From Anaerolineaceae bacterium (GTDB lineage: Bacteria; Planctomycetota; Phycisphaerae; FEN-1346; JAACEH01), in the NCBI GenBank assembly GCA_011682595.1, contig JAACEH010000053.1, positions 1 through 8,322 of the forward strand: a stretch of DNA of 8,322 bases. Direction: 5' to 3'. The stretch's first letter is position 1, and every line of letters begins with the position of its first letter. Shown here one piece after another: positions 1 to 7,166 of this stretch. The translations under genes and the position numbers were made by a program. The notes under the pieces are model-generated. The model was given only the letters and a program-made list of their open reading frames with translations. It was not told the DNA's origin and made no database searches.

Positions 1-1031
<1,031 letters not shown>

Positions 1032-1066
1032 GACTGTTGTTTCCTCCCTCTCTCTTTTTTCTCTCT
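1032..1066 (-). promoter_or_regulatory. Purine-only leader and ribosome binding site of groEL
   Basis: On the minus strand, positions 1066 to 1040 are 27 consecutive purines. The run ends in GGGAGGAAA, about 9-11 bases before the groEL ATG. The GGAGG core is a good Shine-Dalgarno match, and the unstructured AG-repeat before it would leave the site open to ribosomes. This supports the start at 1031. No CIRCE inverted repeat (TTAGCACTC/GAGTGCTAA) is visible, so HrcA control cannot be claimed. Confidence 0.7.
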
Positions 1067-1105
1067 GGAAAGAACCTGTCCTTGCTTTGTTTGTCGGCCT
1101 CGCAG

Positions 1106-1114
1106 CCCCCCCCC
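1106..1114. repeat. Homopolymer run of nine C (G9 on the groEL strand)
   Basis: A C9 run lies about 75 bases upstream of the groEL start, probably within or near its untranslated leader. Tracts of this kind are prone to slipped-strand length change and to sequencing error. It is outside any coding sequence, so a length change would affect only spacing or leader structure. Confidence 0.9.
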
Positions 1115-1177
1115 ATACGGGCCGCACGGCCGGACACGGGGTCTGGCGGGGTCAGAATTCGCTCTTGTACCACGACC

Positions 1178-1208
1178 GCCCGGCCAAGACAAGGCGCAAA
1201 GGCCGGGC
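1178..1208. repeat. Stem-loop, 8 bp perfect arms
   Basis: GCCCGGCC (1178-1185) and GGCCGGGC (1201-1208) are perfect inverted arms around a 15-base loop. No T-tract follows on either strand, so it is not a standard intrinsic terminator. It lies about 150 bases upstream of groEL and could sit in a long groEL leader or act as a protein-binding dyad. The function is unknown. Confidence 0.6.
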
Positions 1209-1331
1209 CTCTGGATGCCGACAATCATCGCAAAGGGTGTGCCATTGGACACCGAGTAGTCAAAAACGCCATTCTCAGGCCGAAAAAGGGCGTCCACCTA
1301 CCCGGCCGGAGACTTTTTAACGAGGGCAAAA

Positions 1332-1346
1332 CTGCCATTTTGGCAG
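1332..1346. repeat. Short hairpin CTGCCA-TTT-TGGCAG
   Basis: A perfect 6 bp inverted repeat has a TTT loop. TTTGGCAG recurs about 30 bases further on, at 1373-1379, so the element is partly repeated. No terminator-like T-run follows. It may be a small operator or chance; only the symmetry is directly seen. Confidence 0.45.
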
Positions 1347-1456
1347 ACCGCCCGGTCGCCATTCAGACGGCTTTGGCAGTCAACAGAGGGGGAACCTGCT
1401 GCAGATACCATGGGCCGGGCGCCACACTTTACCCGCAGACGGGTGGCCAGATTCGC

Positions 1457-1496
1457 CACGGCGGGCAAGCCCCGCCGTGCCACACTACACGGCACG
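1457..1496. repeat. Overlapping, mutually exclusive stem-loops
   Basis: CACGGCGGG (1457-1465) pairs perfectly with CCCGCCGTG (1471-1479) across a 5-base loop. The right-arm segment GCCGTG (1474-1479) can instead pair with a second copy of CACGGC at 1488-1493. A further register pairs CGTGCC (1476-1481) with GGCACG (1491-1496). The two structures cannot form together. The element lies upstream of the predicted promoter at 1530-1557 and so is probably outside that transcript. No T-tract follows on either strand. Confidence 0.6.
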
Positions 1497-1529
1497 AAAG
1501 TTATCTGTCGCAGAAAGGGGGAAAAATGT

Positions 1530-1557
1530 TTGCCGCTTCGCAGGGGCGATTTATAAT
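1530..1557 (+). promoter_or_regulatory. Sigma70-type promoter for the lipoprotein gene
   Basis: A perfect TATAAT at 1552-1557 is preceded after 16 bases by TTGCCG (1530-1535), which matches four of six consensus -35 bases. Transcription would start near 1564, giving a leader of about 57 bases that ends in the GGGAG ribosome site at 1610-1614. It points toward the lipoprotein gene and is the clearest promoter in the window. Confidence 0.65.
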
Positions 1558-1559
1558 GC

Positions 1560-1578
1560 GCTCTTGCGGGACGAGAGC
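1560..1578 (+). promoter_or_regulatory. Dyad over the predicted transcription start; possible operator or 5' hairpin
   Basis: GCTCTTG (1560-1566) and CGAGAGC (1572-1578) form a 7-pair stem, one pair being a G-T wobble, around a CGGGA loop. It begins three bases after the TATAAT box and spans the expected transcription start. That position suits a repressor operator; if transcription starts slightly earlier it could form a 5' mRNA hairpin. I do not recognise the sequence as a known regulator site, and it does not match CIRCE. Confidence 0.4.
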
Positions 1579-1620
1579 ATGTCAAGACCGGTATTTTAGT
1601 TAGACAGACGGGAGAGAGCC

Positions 1621-2607
1621 ATGAACAGGCGCTCTGGTTGGCTGGCAATCCTGATGGTCGTTGCGGCCCTGGTGATCACAGTTGGCAGTGGCGGGTGCAG
1701 CACTTCGCCACCCGAGGAGAACGGCAAGGCCGAGCAGGCCCCATCGCGATTCGCCGACCTCGACAAGTTGCTGCCGAGTGTGGCGGCCCTGCCCGGGTGG
1801 TCCACCAGCGGCAAGGCCATACACTACGCCAACGTGAACACCGCCGCAACCGACCCGGACCTCGAGGACCTGGCCACGAGCGACCTCGGCTCCGGCGACA
1901 CGGCATTGCTGGGAGAGTGCGGCTACAAAATGTCGGTCGTTCAGAAGCTGAAGCAGGACACCCCGCCCCAGACGATGACCGTCAGCATCCACGAGATGAC
2001 CGACTCCGACGCCGCCTTCAGCGCCTTTACGCTGATGGCCTCGGGCCAGCCCCTGGCCGGACGCTGGCTTCAGGCCAGGGCCGGCGGATCCGCGGTCGCC
2101 TTCGTGAAAGGACGGTACTTCGTGACCGTCGATCATGACGGCGCCTCGGGATCAAAGGCCGAAGCCGTTGCCACCCTCGTGGCCTCGAATATTTTCAGCA
2201 GCGTCCTGAAGCCGATGCTGGTTCGCGATCTGCCGAGTGAGAACCTGGTCGAGGGCAGCGAGATTTACGTGGCCGGCCCGCTTGGCCTGCAGAGGGCCGG
2301 CCGGCGGCTGAAGTTGCCGGGTGCGGACCTGCTGACCGAAGCACTCGGCCAGGGCCGGATGGTGCTGGCCACCTATACTTCGGGCGACCAGCAGAACAAC
2401 ACCGTTTTCGCCATCCAATATCTGTCCGGAGCCCGGGCGGCTGCAGCCCGCCTGGACGAGCTTCTCTCGGCAGCCAGCAGCCCCGACCAGCTCAACAGCC
2501 TGGCTTTCACCACCGTTAACGACACGCACCTGGTGGGCTCTCTGACACCCGAAGCCGAGAGCGTGCAGCCCGTGCTGGGACAGTTGATCAGCAACCTGGG
2601 CGGCTGA
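1621..2607 (+). CDS. Predicted lipoprotein, DUF6599-like
   Basis: This is an exported protein of unknown function, 328 residues long. Residues 1-26 form a lipoprotein signal: basic NRRSGW, a hydrophobic stretch from about 8 to 22, then GSGGC with the candidate lipidated Cys at 26. The lipobox is atypical, with Ser at -3. The residue after Cys is Ser, not Asp, which fits the outer membrane if Lol sorting applies. A Pro/Glu-rich linker follows to about 42. The rest shows a pattern I associate with planctomycete DUF6599 proteins: LLPSVAALPGW near 50-60, an amphipathic strand followed by a DAAFSAFTLM segment in the middle, FVKGRYFVTV around 160-170, then LPSENLVEGSEIYVAGPLGL. The assignment is by recalled pattern only. 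The ATG is 6 bases after GGGAG and has its own promoter. A 121-base gap separates it from the next gene, so it is probably transcribed alone. Confidence 0.8.
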   Translation: MNRRSGWLAILMVVAALVITVGSGGCSTSPPEENGKAEQAPSRFADLDKLLPSVAALPGWSTSGKAIHYANVNTAATDPDLEDLATSDLGSGDTALLGECGYKMSVVQKLKQDTPPQTMTVSIHEMTDSDAAFSAFTLMASGQPLAGRWLQARAGGSAVAFVKGRYFVTVDHDGASGSKAEAVATLVASNIFSSVLKPMLVRDLPSENLVEGSEIYVAGPLGLQRAGRRLKLPGADLLTEALGQGRMVLATYTSGDQQNNTVFAIQYLSGARAAAARLDELLSAASSPDQLNSLAFTTVNDTHLVGSLTPEAESVQPVLGQLISNLGG

Positions 2608-2682
2608 GGGCTCTGCACCGGGGACGGGCCGTCATGGAAAACAAACTACCGTGGGGCGCGCCGTCGAGAGCGTACCCTTCGG

Positions 2683-2698
2683 CGTTTAATCGTTTAAC
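2683..2698 (+). repeat. Two tandem copies of CGTTTAA(T/C)
   Basis: CGTTTAAT and CGTTTAAC lie back to back, about 30 bases before the start of the 253-residue gene, in an AT-richer patch of a GC-rich region. TTTAAT matches five of six bases of the -10 consensus, but I see no good -35 at normal spacing. It may mark a weak promoter or an activator-dependent one for the downstream pair of genes. Confidence 0.4.
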
Positions 2699-2728
2699 CT
2701 GACACATCAAGAAAGACGGAGCAATGCC

Positions 2729-3490
2729 ATGTCGACGGCAATTCGCATCGAAGGAGGTGCGTGGCGCCCGGAAGACCCCTACGAGCAGATCGCCTGGGTC
2801 CATCTGCCGTGGCCCGAGGCGGGCTATGTCATGCTGGATTTCCCCGAGGCCGTCTTCTCGAATCAGGGGCTCTTGTTCCTGAGCCACGTGAGCCCCTGTT
2901 TTCACCAGCTCTGGCCCAACCTGCCGAAGGCCGAGTGGCAAGCGATTGACGATGGGATCGAGTTTCAGCGCCGATTGCCGAACAACCTGGTCTATGGCGG
3001 CAGCCTGGTCGAGGGCTCCGAGAGCCGCGTGGACATGAAACTCTGGGCCCGTAACGAGGACGACCTGGCCATCGGCGGTCTGAAGCTGCAGGTCTGCGTC
3101 TATATGCCCAAGGCCCCACAGTTCGCTGCCAACACAATGGACAACAAGTACGTGCACGTGGCGGGCCGCGGGTGGATGACTTACCCCGAGGCCCTGGCCG
3201 GCGGCGTCAAGACGGGCCGTTGGCGACTGGGCTGGAGGTCGGGCCTGCCCAGTGCCGACGAGCCGCTCATGGTGACCGAGTCCCACGACCGCCGGAAACT
3301 GATGGCCGTCGAGTGGGGCGAAGCCACTTATTCCCTGGTCGGCAATCCCGCCCACCCCTGCATGCACGCCGACCCCGACTGGCCGGACCTCGAGCCCGGC
3401 GGGCAGTGCGAAATCACCGGGCACCTCTACTTCCGGGAAGGCACGCTCGACGATTTCTACGGCGATTACCAGGCCGGCAACCTCTTTTGA
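2729..3490 (+). CDS. Conserved-looking protein of unknown function, partner of the sulfatase
   Basis: I cannot name a family for this 253-residue protein. It has no signal peptide, membrane segment or obvious nucleotide-binding motif. It is rich in Trp, Tyr, Phe and short alternating hydrophobic stretches, which suggests a mostly beta, carbohydrate-associated type of fold; this is inference only. Distinctive parts are VHLPWPEAGYVMLDFPEAVF (24-43), LKLQVCVYMPKAPQFAANT near 118-136, and the C-terminal HPCMHADPDWPDLEPG followed by GHLYFREGTLDDFYGDY. The His/Cys/Asp cluster HPCMHADPDW could bind a metal. The ATG at 2729 is chosen because GGAG at 2718-2721 lies 7 bases upstream; the ATG at 2724 is in another frame and too close. 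It ends 30 bases before the sulfatase, so the two are probably co-transcribed. A role in recognising or processing the sulfated substrate is a guess from position. Confidence 0.85.
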   Translation: MSTAIRIEGGAWRPEDPYEQIAWVHLPWPEAGYVMLDFPEAVFSNQGLLFLSHVSPCFHQLWPNLPKAEWQAIDDGIEFQRRLPNNLVYGGSLVEGSESRVDMKLWARNEDDLAIGGLKLQVCVYMPKAPQFAANTMDNKYVHVAGRGWMTYPEALAGGVKTGRWRLGWRSGLPSADEPLMVTESHDRRKLMAVEWGEATYSLVGNPAHPCMHADPDWPDLEPGGQCEITGHLYFREGTLDDFYGDYQAGNLF

Positions 3491-3520
3491 GCATCCGAGG
3501 CTTCGACGGGGCGCACTCTA

Positions 3521-4942
3521 ATGGCAAAACCAAACATCCTGTTCATCCTGATCGATGATCTGGGTTGGCGCGATCTGGCCTGCTATGGCAGCACCTTTTA
3601 CGAGACGCCCAATCTGGATCGGCTGGCCGCCGAGGGAATGCTTTTCACCAACGCCTATGCGTCGTGCCCGGTCTGTTCTCCGACCAGGGCCAGCATCATG
3701 AGCGGCAAGTACCCGGCCAGGGTCGGCGTCACCCAGTTTATCGGCGGCAAGAGTGAGGGCAAGCTGGCCGACGTGCCTTACCTGCACTACCTGCCGCTGG
3801 AAGAAAAGAGCCTGGCGGCCGCCCTCAGAGAGGCGGGGTACCAGACCTGGCACGTCGGCAAGTGGCACCTGGGTGACGAGGATTTCTACCCCGAGCATCA
3901 CGGCTTCGACGTGAACATCGGCGGCTGCCACTGGGGCATGCCCGCTCAGGGCTATTTCAGCCCCTGGGGCATCGCCACGCTCGAGGACGGCCCGGAAGGA
4001 CAGTACCTGACCGACCGCCTGACCGACGAAGCGATTCACCTGGTGCGGAACCGCGGAGATCGGCCGTTCCTGCTTCACCTGGCGCACTACGCCGTGCACA
4101 TTCCGATCGAGTCGCCGTCTGACCTGGTGGAGAAGTACCGCCGAAAGAGCAAAGCCATGGGCCTGGACGGCAAAGGGGCTATTGTGGCGGGCGAGCACTT
4201 CCCTTGTCTTCACAAACAGGACCAGCGGGTGCAGCGCCGCGTTGTCCAGTCCGACCCGGCCTATGCGGCGATGATCGAGAACCTCGACACCAACATCGGA
4301 CGCCTGCTCGAAACGCTCGAGGAAGAAGGCATCGCCGACAACACCCTGGTCGTTTTCACGGCCGACAACGGCGGCTTGTCCACCGCCGAGGGGTCGCCGA
4401 CCTGCAATCATCCGCTTTCCGAGGGCAAGGGCTGGAACTACGAGGGCGGCACCCGCGTCTGCCAGATGGCGCGCTGGCCCGGCCGGGTCGCTCCCGGCAG
4501 CCGATGCTCGGTACCGGTGACGAGCACGGACTTCTATCCCACCTTTCTGGAAGCCTGCGGGGCCCCGCTCCTGCCCGAGCAGCATTGCGACGGCCTGAGT
4601 CTGATGCCGTTGCTGGGCGGCGGCTCGACGCTGGACCGCGAAGCTATCTTCTGGCACTACCCGCACTACTCGAACCAGGGCGGCAGCCCTGCCGCCTCGG
4701 TTGTGTGCGGCCACTGGAAGCTGATCGAACTGTTCGAAAACGGCGAGCTGGAACTGTACAACCTGTCGCTGGACATCGGCGAGCACAGCAATGTCGCCGC
4801 CGAGCACCCGGACCTGGTCGAGGACTTGCGGGCCAGACTGAAGGCCTGGCAACGGGAAATCGAGGCCAGGATTCCCAAGCCCAACCCCGACTACCTCAAG
4901 AAACTTAAGCAGCCCAAGACGCCGAACAACTCCCACATTTGA
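3521..4942 (+). CDS. Sulfatase of the formylglycine (S1, arylsulfatase-like) family
   Basis: It hydrolyses a sulfate ester, most likely on a glycan; the substrate cannot be read from sequence. The 473 residues hold the full catalytic set: metal ligands in ILIDDLG (D12, D13), the signature C-S-P-T-R at 52-56 with C52 to be oxidised to formylglycine, GKWHLG with K114 and H116, HYAVH at 189-193, ADNGG with D282 and N283, and K303. The C-terminus ELYNLSLDIGEHSNVAAEHPDL with a later PKPNPDY is typical of bacterial arylsulfatase-A-like enzymes. No signal peptide is present: the core beta strand begins at residue 5. None can be recovered upstream, because the TGA of the preceding gene is in the same frame with no start codon between. 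Most relatives are exported, so a cytoplasmic location is unusual. The ribosome site is weak (GGGG at 3508-3511), suggesting coupling to the preceding gene. Maturation would need a sulfatase-activating enzyme encoded elsewhere. Confidence 0.96.
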   Translation: MAKPNILFILIDDLGWRDLACYGSTFYETPNLDRLAAEGMLFTNAYASCPVCSPTRASIMSGKYPARVGVTQFIGGKSEGKLADVPYLHYLPLEEKSLAAALREAGYQTWHVGKWHLGDEDFYPEHHGFDVNIGGCHWGMPAQGYFSPWGIATLEDGPEGQYLTDRLTDEAIHLVRNRGDRPFLLHLAHYAVHIPIESPSDLVEKYRRKSKAMGLDGKGAIVAGEHFPCLHKQDQRVQRRVVQSDPAYAAMIENLDTNIGRLLETLEEEGIADNTLVVFTADNGGLSTAEGSPTCNHPLSEGKGWNYEGGTRVCQMARWPGRVAPGSRCSVPVTSTDFYPTFLEACGAPLLPEQHCDGLSLMPLLGGGSTLDREAIFWHYPHYSNQGGSPAASVVCGHWKLIELFENGELELYNLSLDIGEHSNVAAEHPDLVEDLRARLKAWQREIEARIPKPNPDYLKKLKQPKTPNNSHI

Positions 4943-4992
4943 CGCCACGGCAAGGGACGGCAAAGTCGTGACGGGCTTGAGCAAACCAAGTG

Positions 4993-5028
4993 AAAAAGGG
5001 CGACTCGTCATCACGACAGGCCGCCCTT
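4993..5028 (-). terminator. Intrinsic terminator downstream of rho
   Basis: On the minus strand, AAGGGCG (5028-5022) pairs with CGCCCTT (5002-4996) over a 19-base loop that can form a small inner stem. The distal arm runs into five T. It lies about 40 bases past the rho stop, in the gap between convergent rho and the sulfatase. No matching T-run is seen on the plus strand, so it appears to serve rho only. Confidence 0.75.
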
Positions 5029-5067
5029 CGATCTTTGCAGTTGCGCACGCGTTGTAGCGCTTACGGG

Positions 5068-6450
5068 TTACGACAGGTTCATCGAGAGCAGGAACTCGGC
5101 GTTGGTCTTGGTTTTGGCCAGGCGGCTGCGAAGCAGTTCCATGGCCTCGACCACGTTCATGTCCGAGAGGACCTTCCGCAACAGGAAGATGAACTTCAGC
5201 TCGTCGGGATTGACGATCAGCTCTTCCTTGCGGGTGCCCGAGCGGTTGATGTCGATGGCCGGGTAGAGGCGCTTGTCGACCAAGCGGCGGTCCAGGTGCA
5301 GCTCCATGTTGCCGGTGCCCTTGAACTCCTCGAAGATGACCTCGTCCATACGGCTGCCGGTGTCGACCAGGGCCGTGGCCAGGATGGTCAGGCTGCCGCC
5401 CTCCTCGATGTTCCGGGCGGCGCCGAAGAAACGCTTGGGTTTCTGCAGGGCGTTGGCGTCCACACCGCCGGAGAGAATCTTGCCGGAGTGGGGCACCTCG
5501 CTGTTGTAGGCCCGGGCCAGCCGCGTGATCGAGTCCAGCAGGACGACCACGTCCTTGCCGTACTCGACCATCCGCTTGGCCTTGTCGATAACCATCTCGG
5601 CCACCTGGACGTGTCGCGAGGAGGGCTCGTCGAAAGTCGAGCTGACCACTTCGGCGCCGACGTTGCGTTTCATGTCGGTCACTTCTTCGGGCCGCTCGTC
5701 GATCAGCAGAACGATCATGTAGGTGTTCGGCGAGTTCTTGCTGATGGCGTTGGCCATTTTCTGAAGCAGAACGGTCTTGCCGGTTCGCGGCGGGGCGACG
5801 ATCAGGCCGCGCTGTCCCTTGCCGATCGGGGTGACCATGTCGACCACCCGCATGTCGACCTCGTCGGTGGTGGTTTCCAGGAAGAAACGCTCGGTCGGAA
5901 AGAGCGGCGTCAGGTCGTCGAAGACCACCTTCTCGGTGACCAGTTCGGGACTCTCGTAGTTGACCGCCTCGACCTTCAGCAGGGCGAAGTAGCGCTCGTT
6001 TTCCTTGGGCGGACGGATCTGCCCGGCCACGATGTGGCCGTCCCTGAGCCCGAAGCGGCGAATCTGCGACGGCGAGACGTAGATGTCGTCGGGGCCGGGC
6101 AGATAGTTGTAGTCCGGGCTGCGCAGGAAGCCGAAGCCGTCGGGCAGCACCTCCAGGACGCCCTCGCCGAACATCAGGCCCGTCGACTGCACGCGGTTCC
6201 GCAGGATATAGAAGATCAGGTCCTGCTTCTTCAGGCCCGCGTACTCTTCGAGCTTTTCCTTGCGGGCCGCCTCGTGCAGTTCGGCCACGGTCAATTTCTG
6301 CAACTGGGTGATGTGCAGTTCGCCGTGCTTGGCCTCTTCGTACCTGCCGTGGGTTTCCTCGTCGAACATTTCGACGGCCGCCTTGGCCTCTTTTTTGCGG
6401 CGTCCCTTGGAGTTCGACGTCCGCGACTTGCCCCCGTTCTTGTCAGCCAT
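5068..6450 (-). CDS. rho: Transcription termination factor Rho
   Basis: Rho is a hexameric RNA helicase that binds C-rich RNA, translocates on it and releases RNA polymerase. The 460 residues comprise a basic, low-complexity N-terminal extension (about 1-46), a Rho N domain (about 47-83), an RNA-binding cold-shock-like domain with GFGFLR at 105-110 and [13 protein letters not shown] at 121-133, and the RecA-like motor. The motor has the P-loop APPRTGKT (219-226; E. coli has APPKAGKT), Walker [11 protein letters not shown] with D306, the Q-loop region [17 protein letters not shown] (331-347) and the R-loop GTGNMEL (378-384). The extension makes it about 40 residues longer than the E. coli protein. 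The ATG at 6450 follows a strong purine-rich GAGGAAGGA site. It lies 86 bases after coaE on the same strand and is probably transcribed with polA and coaE, although an internal promoter cannot be excluded. All residues needed for activity that I can identify are present. Confidence 0.99.
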   Translation of the reverse strand: MADKNGGKSRTSNSKGRRKKEAKAAVEMFDEETHGRYEEAKHGELHITQLQKLTVAELHEAARKEKLEEYAGLKKQDLIFYILRNRVQSTGLMFGEGVLEVLPDGFGFLRSPDYNYLPGPDDIYVSPSQIRRFGLRDGHIVAGQIRPPKENERYFALLKVEAVNYESPELVTEKVVFDDLTPLFPTERFFLETTTDEVDMRVVDMVTPIGKGQRGLIVAPPRTGKTVLLQKMANAISKNSPNTYMIVLLIDERPEEVTDMKRNVGAEVVSSTFDEPSSRHVQVAEMVIDKAKRMVEYGKDVVVLLDSITRLARAYNSEVPHSGKILSGGVDANALQKPKRFFGAARNIEEGGSLTILATALVDTGSRMDEVIFEEFKGTGNMELHLDRRLVDKRLYPAIDINRSGTRKEELIVNPDELKFIFLLRKVLSDMNVVEAMELLRSRLAKTKTNAEFLLSMNLS

Positions 6451-6536
6451 GATTCCTTCCTCATTTCTACAATAATGGCAAATGGTTGCCCCGGCCCGCC
6501 GGTTTCCGTTCCTGGCGGTATCTGCCGGTTACTTGT

Positions 6537-7166
6537 TTATTGGGAGAAAAACCGCTCGCGAAAAATGGTGAGCAATCTGCGGGCCTGATCGCGAAGATGG
6601 TCGATGCCGGCGGTATTAGTACACACCTCATCGGCCATCCCCCGCTTTCGGCTTAACGCAAACTGCCGCTCTTCGCGCCTGCGGACCTCCTCCCAGTCCC
6701 AGCCCCTGCTCTCGGCAATCCGCTTTCGACGCACCTCGTCCGGGGCTTCCACAAAGACGACGCCGTCGCATATCTGGTCGGTCTGACTCTCGTACAACAG
6801 GGCCGCATCCAGCACCACGGCCTGCACATCCTGGCCGGCATGGTCGGCCGCCTCCAGGGCCCGCCGGCGAAACTCCGGCCACAGGGCGCCGCCCACAATC
6901 TCGTTGAGCCGCCGCGTCGCCTGCTCAGAGGCAAAGGCCACAGCCGCCAGGCGAGCCCGGTCGACCTGGTCGCCGGGGCCCAGAATTTCACGGCCGAACT
7001 CTGTCACCAGCTCGCAGAAGACCTCGGCCCGAGCCAGCATCTGGTGGCCGGTTTTGTCGGCATCGAGTCGCACACAGCCAAGCTCCTCGAAGGCCGCCGC
7101 CAGGGCCGACTTGCCGCTGCCGATGCCGCCGACGATGCCGATGATAGGTACGCGCCGTGTTGTCAC
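6537..7166 (-). CDS. coaE: Dephospho-CoA kinase
   Basis: CoaE phosphorylates the 3'-hydroxyl of the ribose of dephospho-CoA with ATP, the last step of coenzyme A synthesis, in the cytoplasm. The 209 residues fit the family size. The P-loop GGIGSGKS is at 13-20, the LDAD acid pair D35/D37 follows, then VVLDAALLYES (117-127) in place of the usual PLL-E strand, the VVFVEAPDEVRRKRI segment (136-150), an Arg-rich lid with RRREERQ (162-168), and the C-terminal MADEV-x-NT. The usual HP in the LN-x-I-x-HP motif is absent: the region reads LNEIVGGALWPEF. The start is GTG at 7166, preceded at good spacing by GAGGG; no other ATG, GTG or TTG lies upstream in this frame before the end of polA. The GTG overlaps the stop of a 25-codon ORF as GTGA, so translation may be coupled. 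Confidence 0.96.
   Translation of the reverse strand: MTTRRVPIIGIVGGIGSGKSALAAAFEELGCVRLDADKTGHQMLARAEVFCELVTEFGREILGPGDQVDRARLAAVAFASEQATRRLNEIVGGALWPEFRRRALEAADHAGQDVQAVVLDAALLYESQTDQICDGVVFVEAPDEVRRKRIAESRGWDWEEVRRREERQFALSRKRGMADEVCTNTAGIDHLRDQARRLLTIFRERFFSQ

Larger units (their letters stand above)
1032..1620. other. Divergent intergenic region between groEL and the lipoprotein gene
   Basis: These 589 bases have no credible protein-coding gene: the open frames across them have no family resemblance. They hold the purine-rich groEL leader, a run of nine C at 1106-1114, stem-loops at 1178-1208, 1332-1346 and 1457-1496, a sigma70-type promoter at 1530-1557 and a dyad at 1560-1578. I could not find a convincing groEL promoter. 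TTGACT-like hexamers on the minus strand (1263-1258 and 1383-1378) have no good -10 at normal spacing. No tRNA or known riboswitch core was recognised. The length and hairpin content leave room for a small RNA, but nothing proves one. Confidence 0.75.

Noticed and set aside
1258..1383. TTGACT hexamers on the minus strand as groEL -35 boxes
   Set aside because: At 16-18 base spacing the -10 positions are GC-rich (such as GGCGAC and ACACCC).
1032..1620. CIRCE heat-shock operator
   Set aside because: No TTAGCACTC/GAGTGCTAA pair, even with mismatches, was found. The dyad at 1560-1578 has the wrong sequence and spacing.
1037..1648. Possible genes of 94-188 codons in the divergent intergenic region, including a search for groES
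   Set aside because: None has a GroES-like sequence, a plausible ribosome site or a protein-like composition, and they overlap the promoter and hairpins.
2588..3424. A 278-codon minus-strand frame opposite the 253-residue gene
   Set aside because: The plus-strand gene has the ribosome site and a balanced, protein-like composition. The antisense product is His/Gln/Gly/Val-rich, like other shadows here.
3518..5014. A 498-codon open frame on the minus strand opposite the sulfatase
   Set aside because: It mirrors the sulfatase codons and runs into the rho terminator. It shows no domain or motif.
4965..5017. A 7 bp inverted repeat, GTCGTGA/TCACGAC, across the rho terminator
   Set aside because: The 39-base loop makes it weaker than the local terminator stem, and it may be chance.
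4990..6588. A 532-codon open frame on the plus strand opposite rho
   Set aside because: Rho on the other strand is unmistakable. The antisense frame is kept open by high GC at third positions, and its product (rich in VD, LGH, QAD) resembles no protein.
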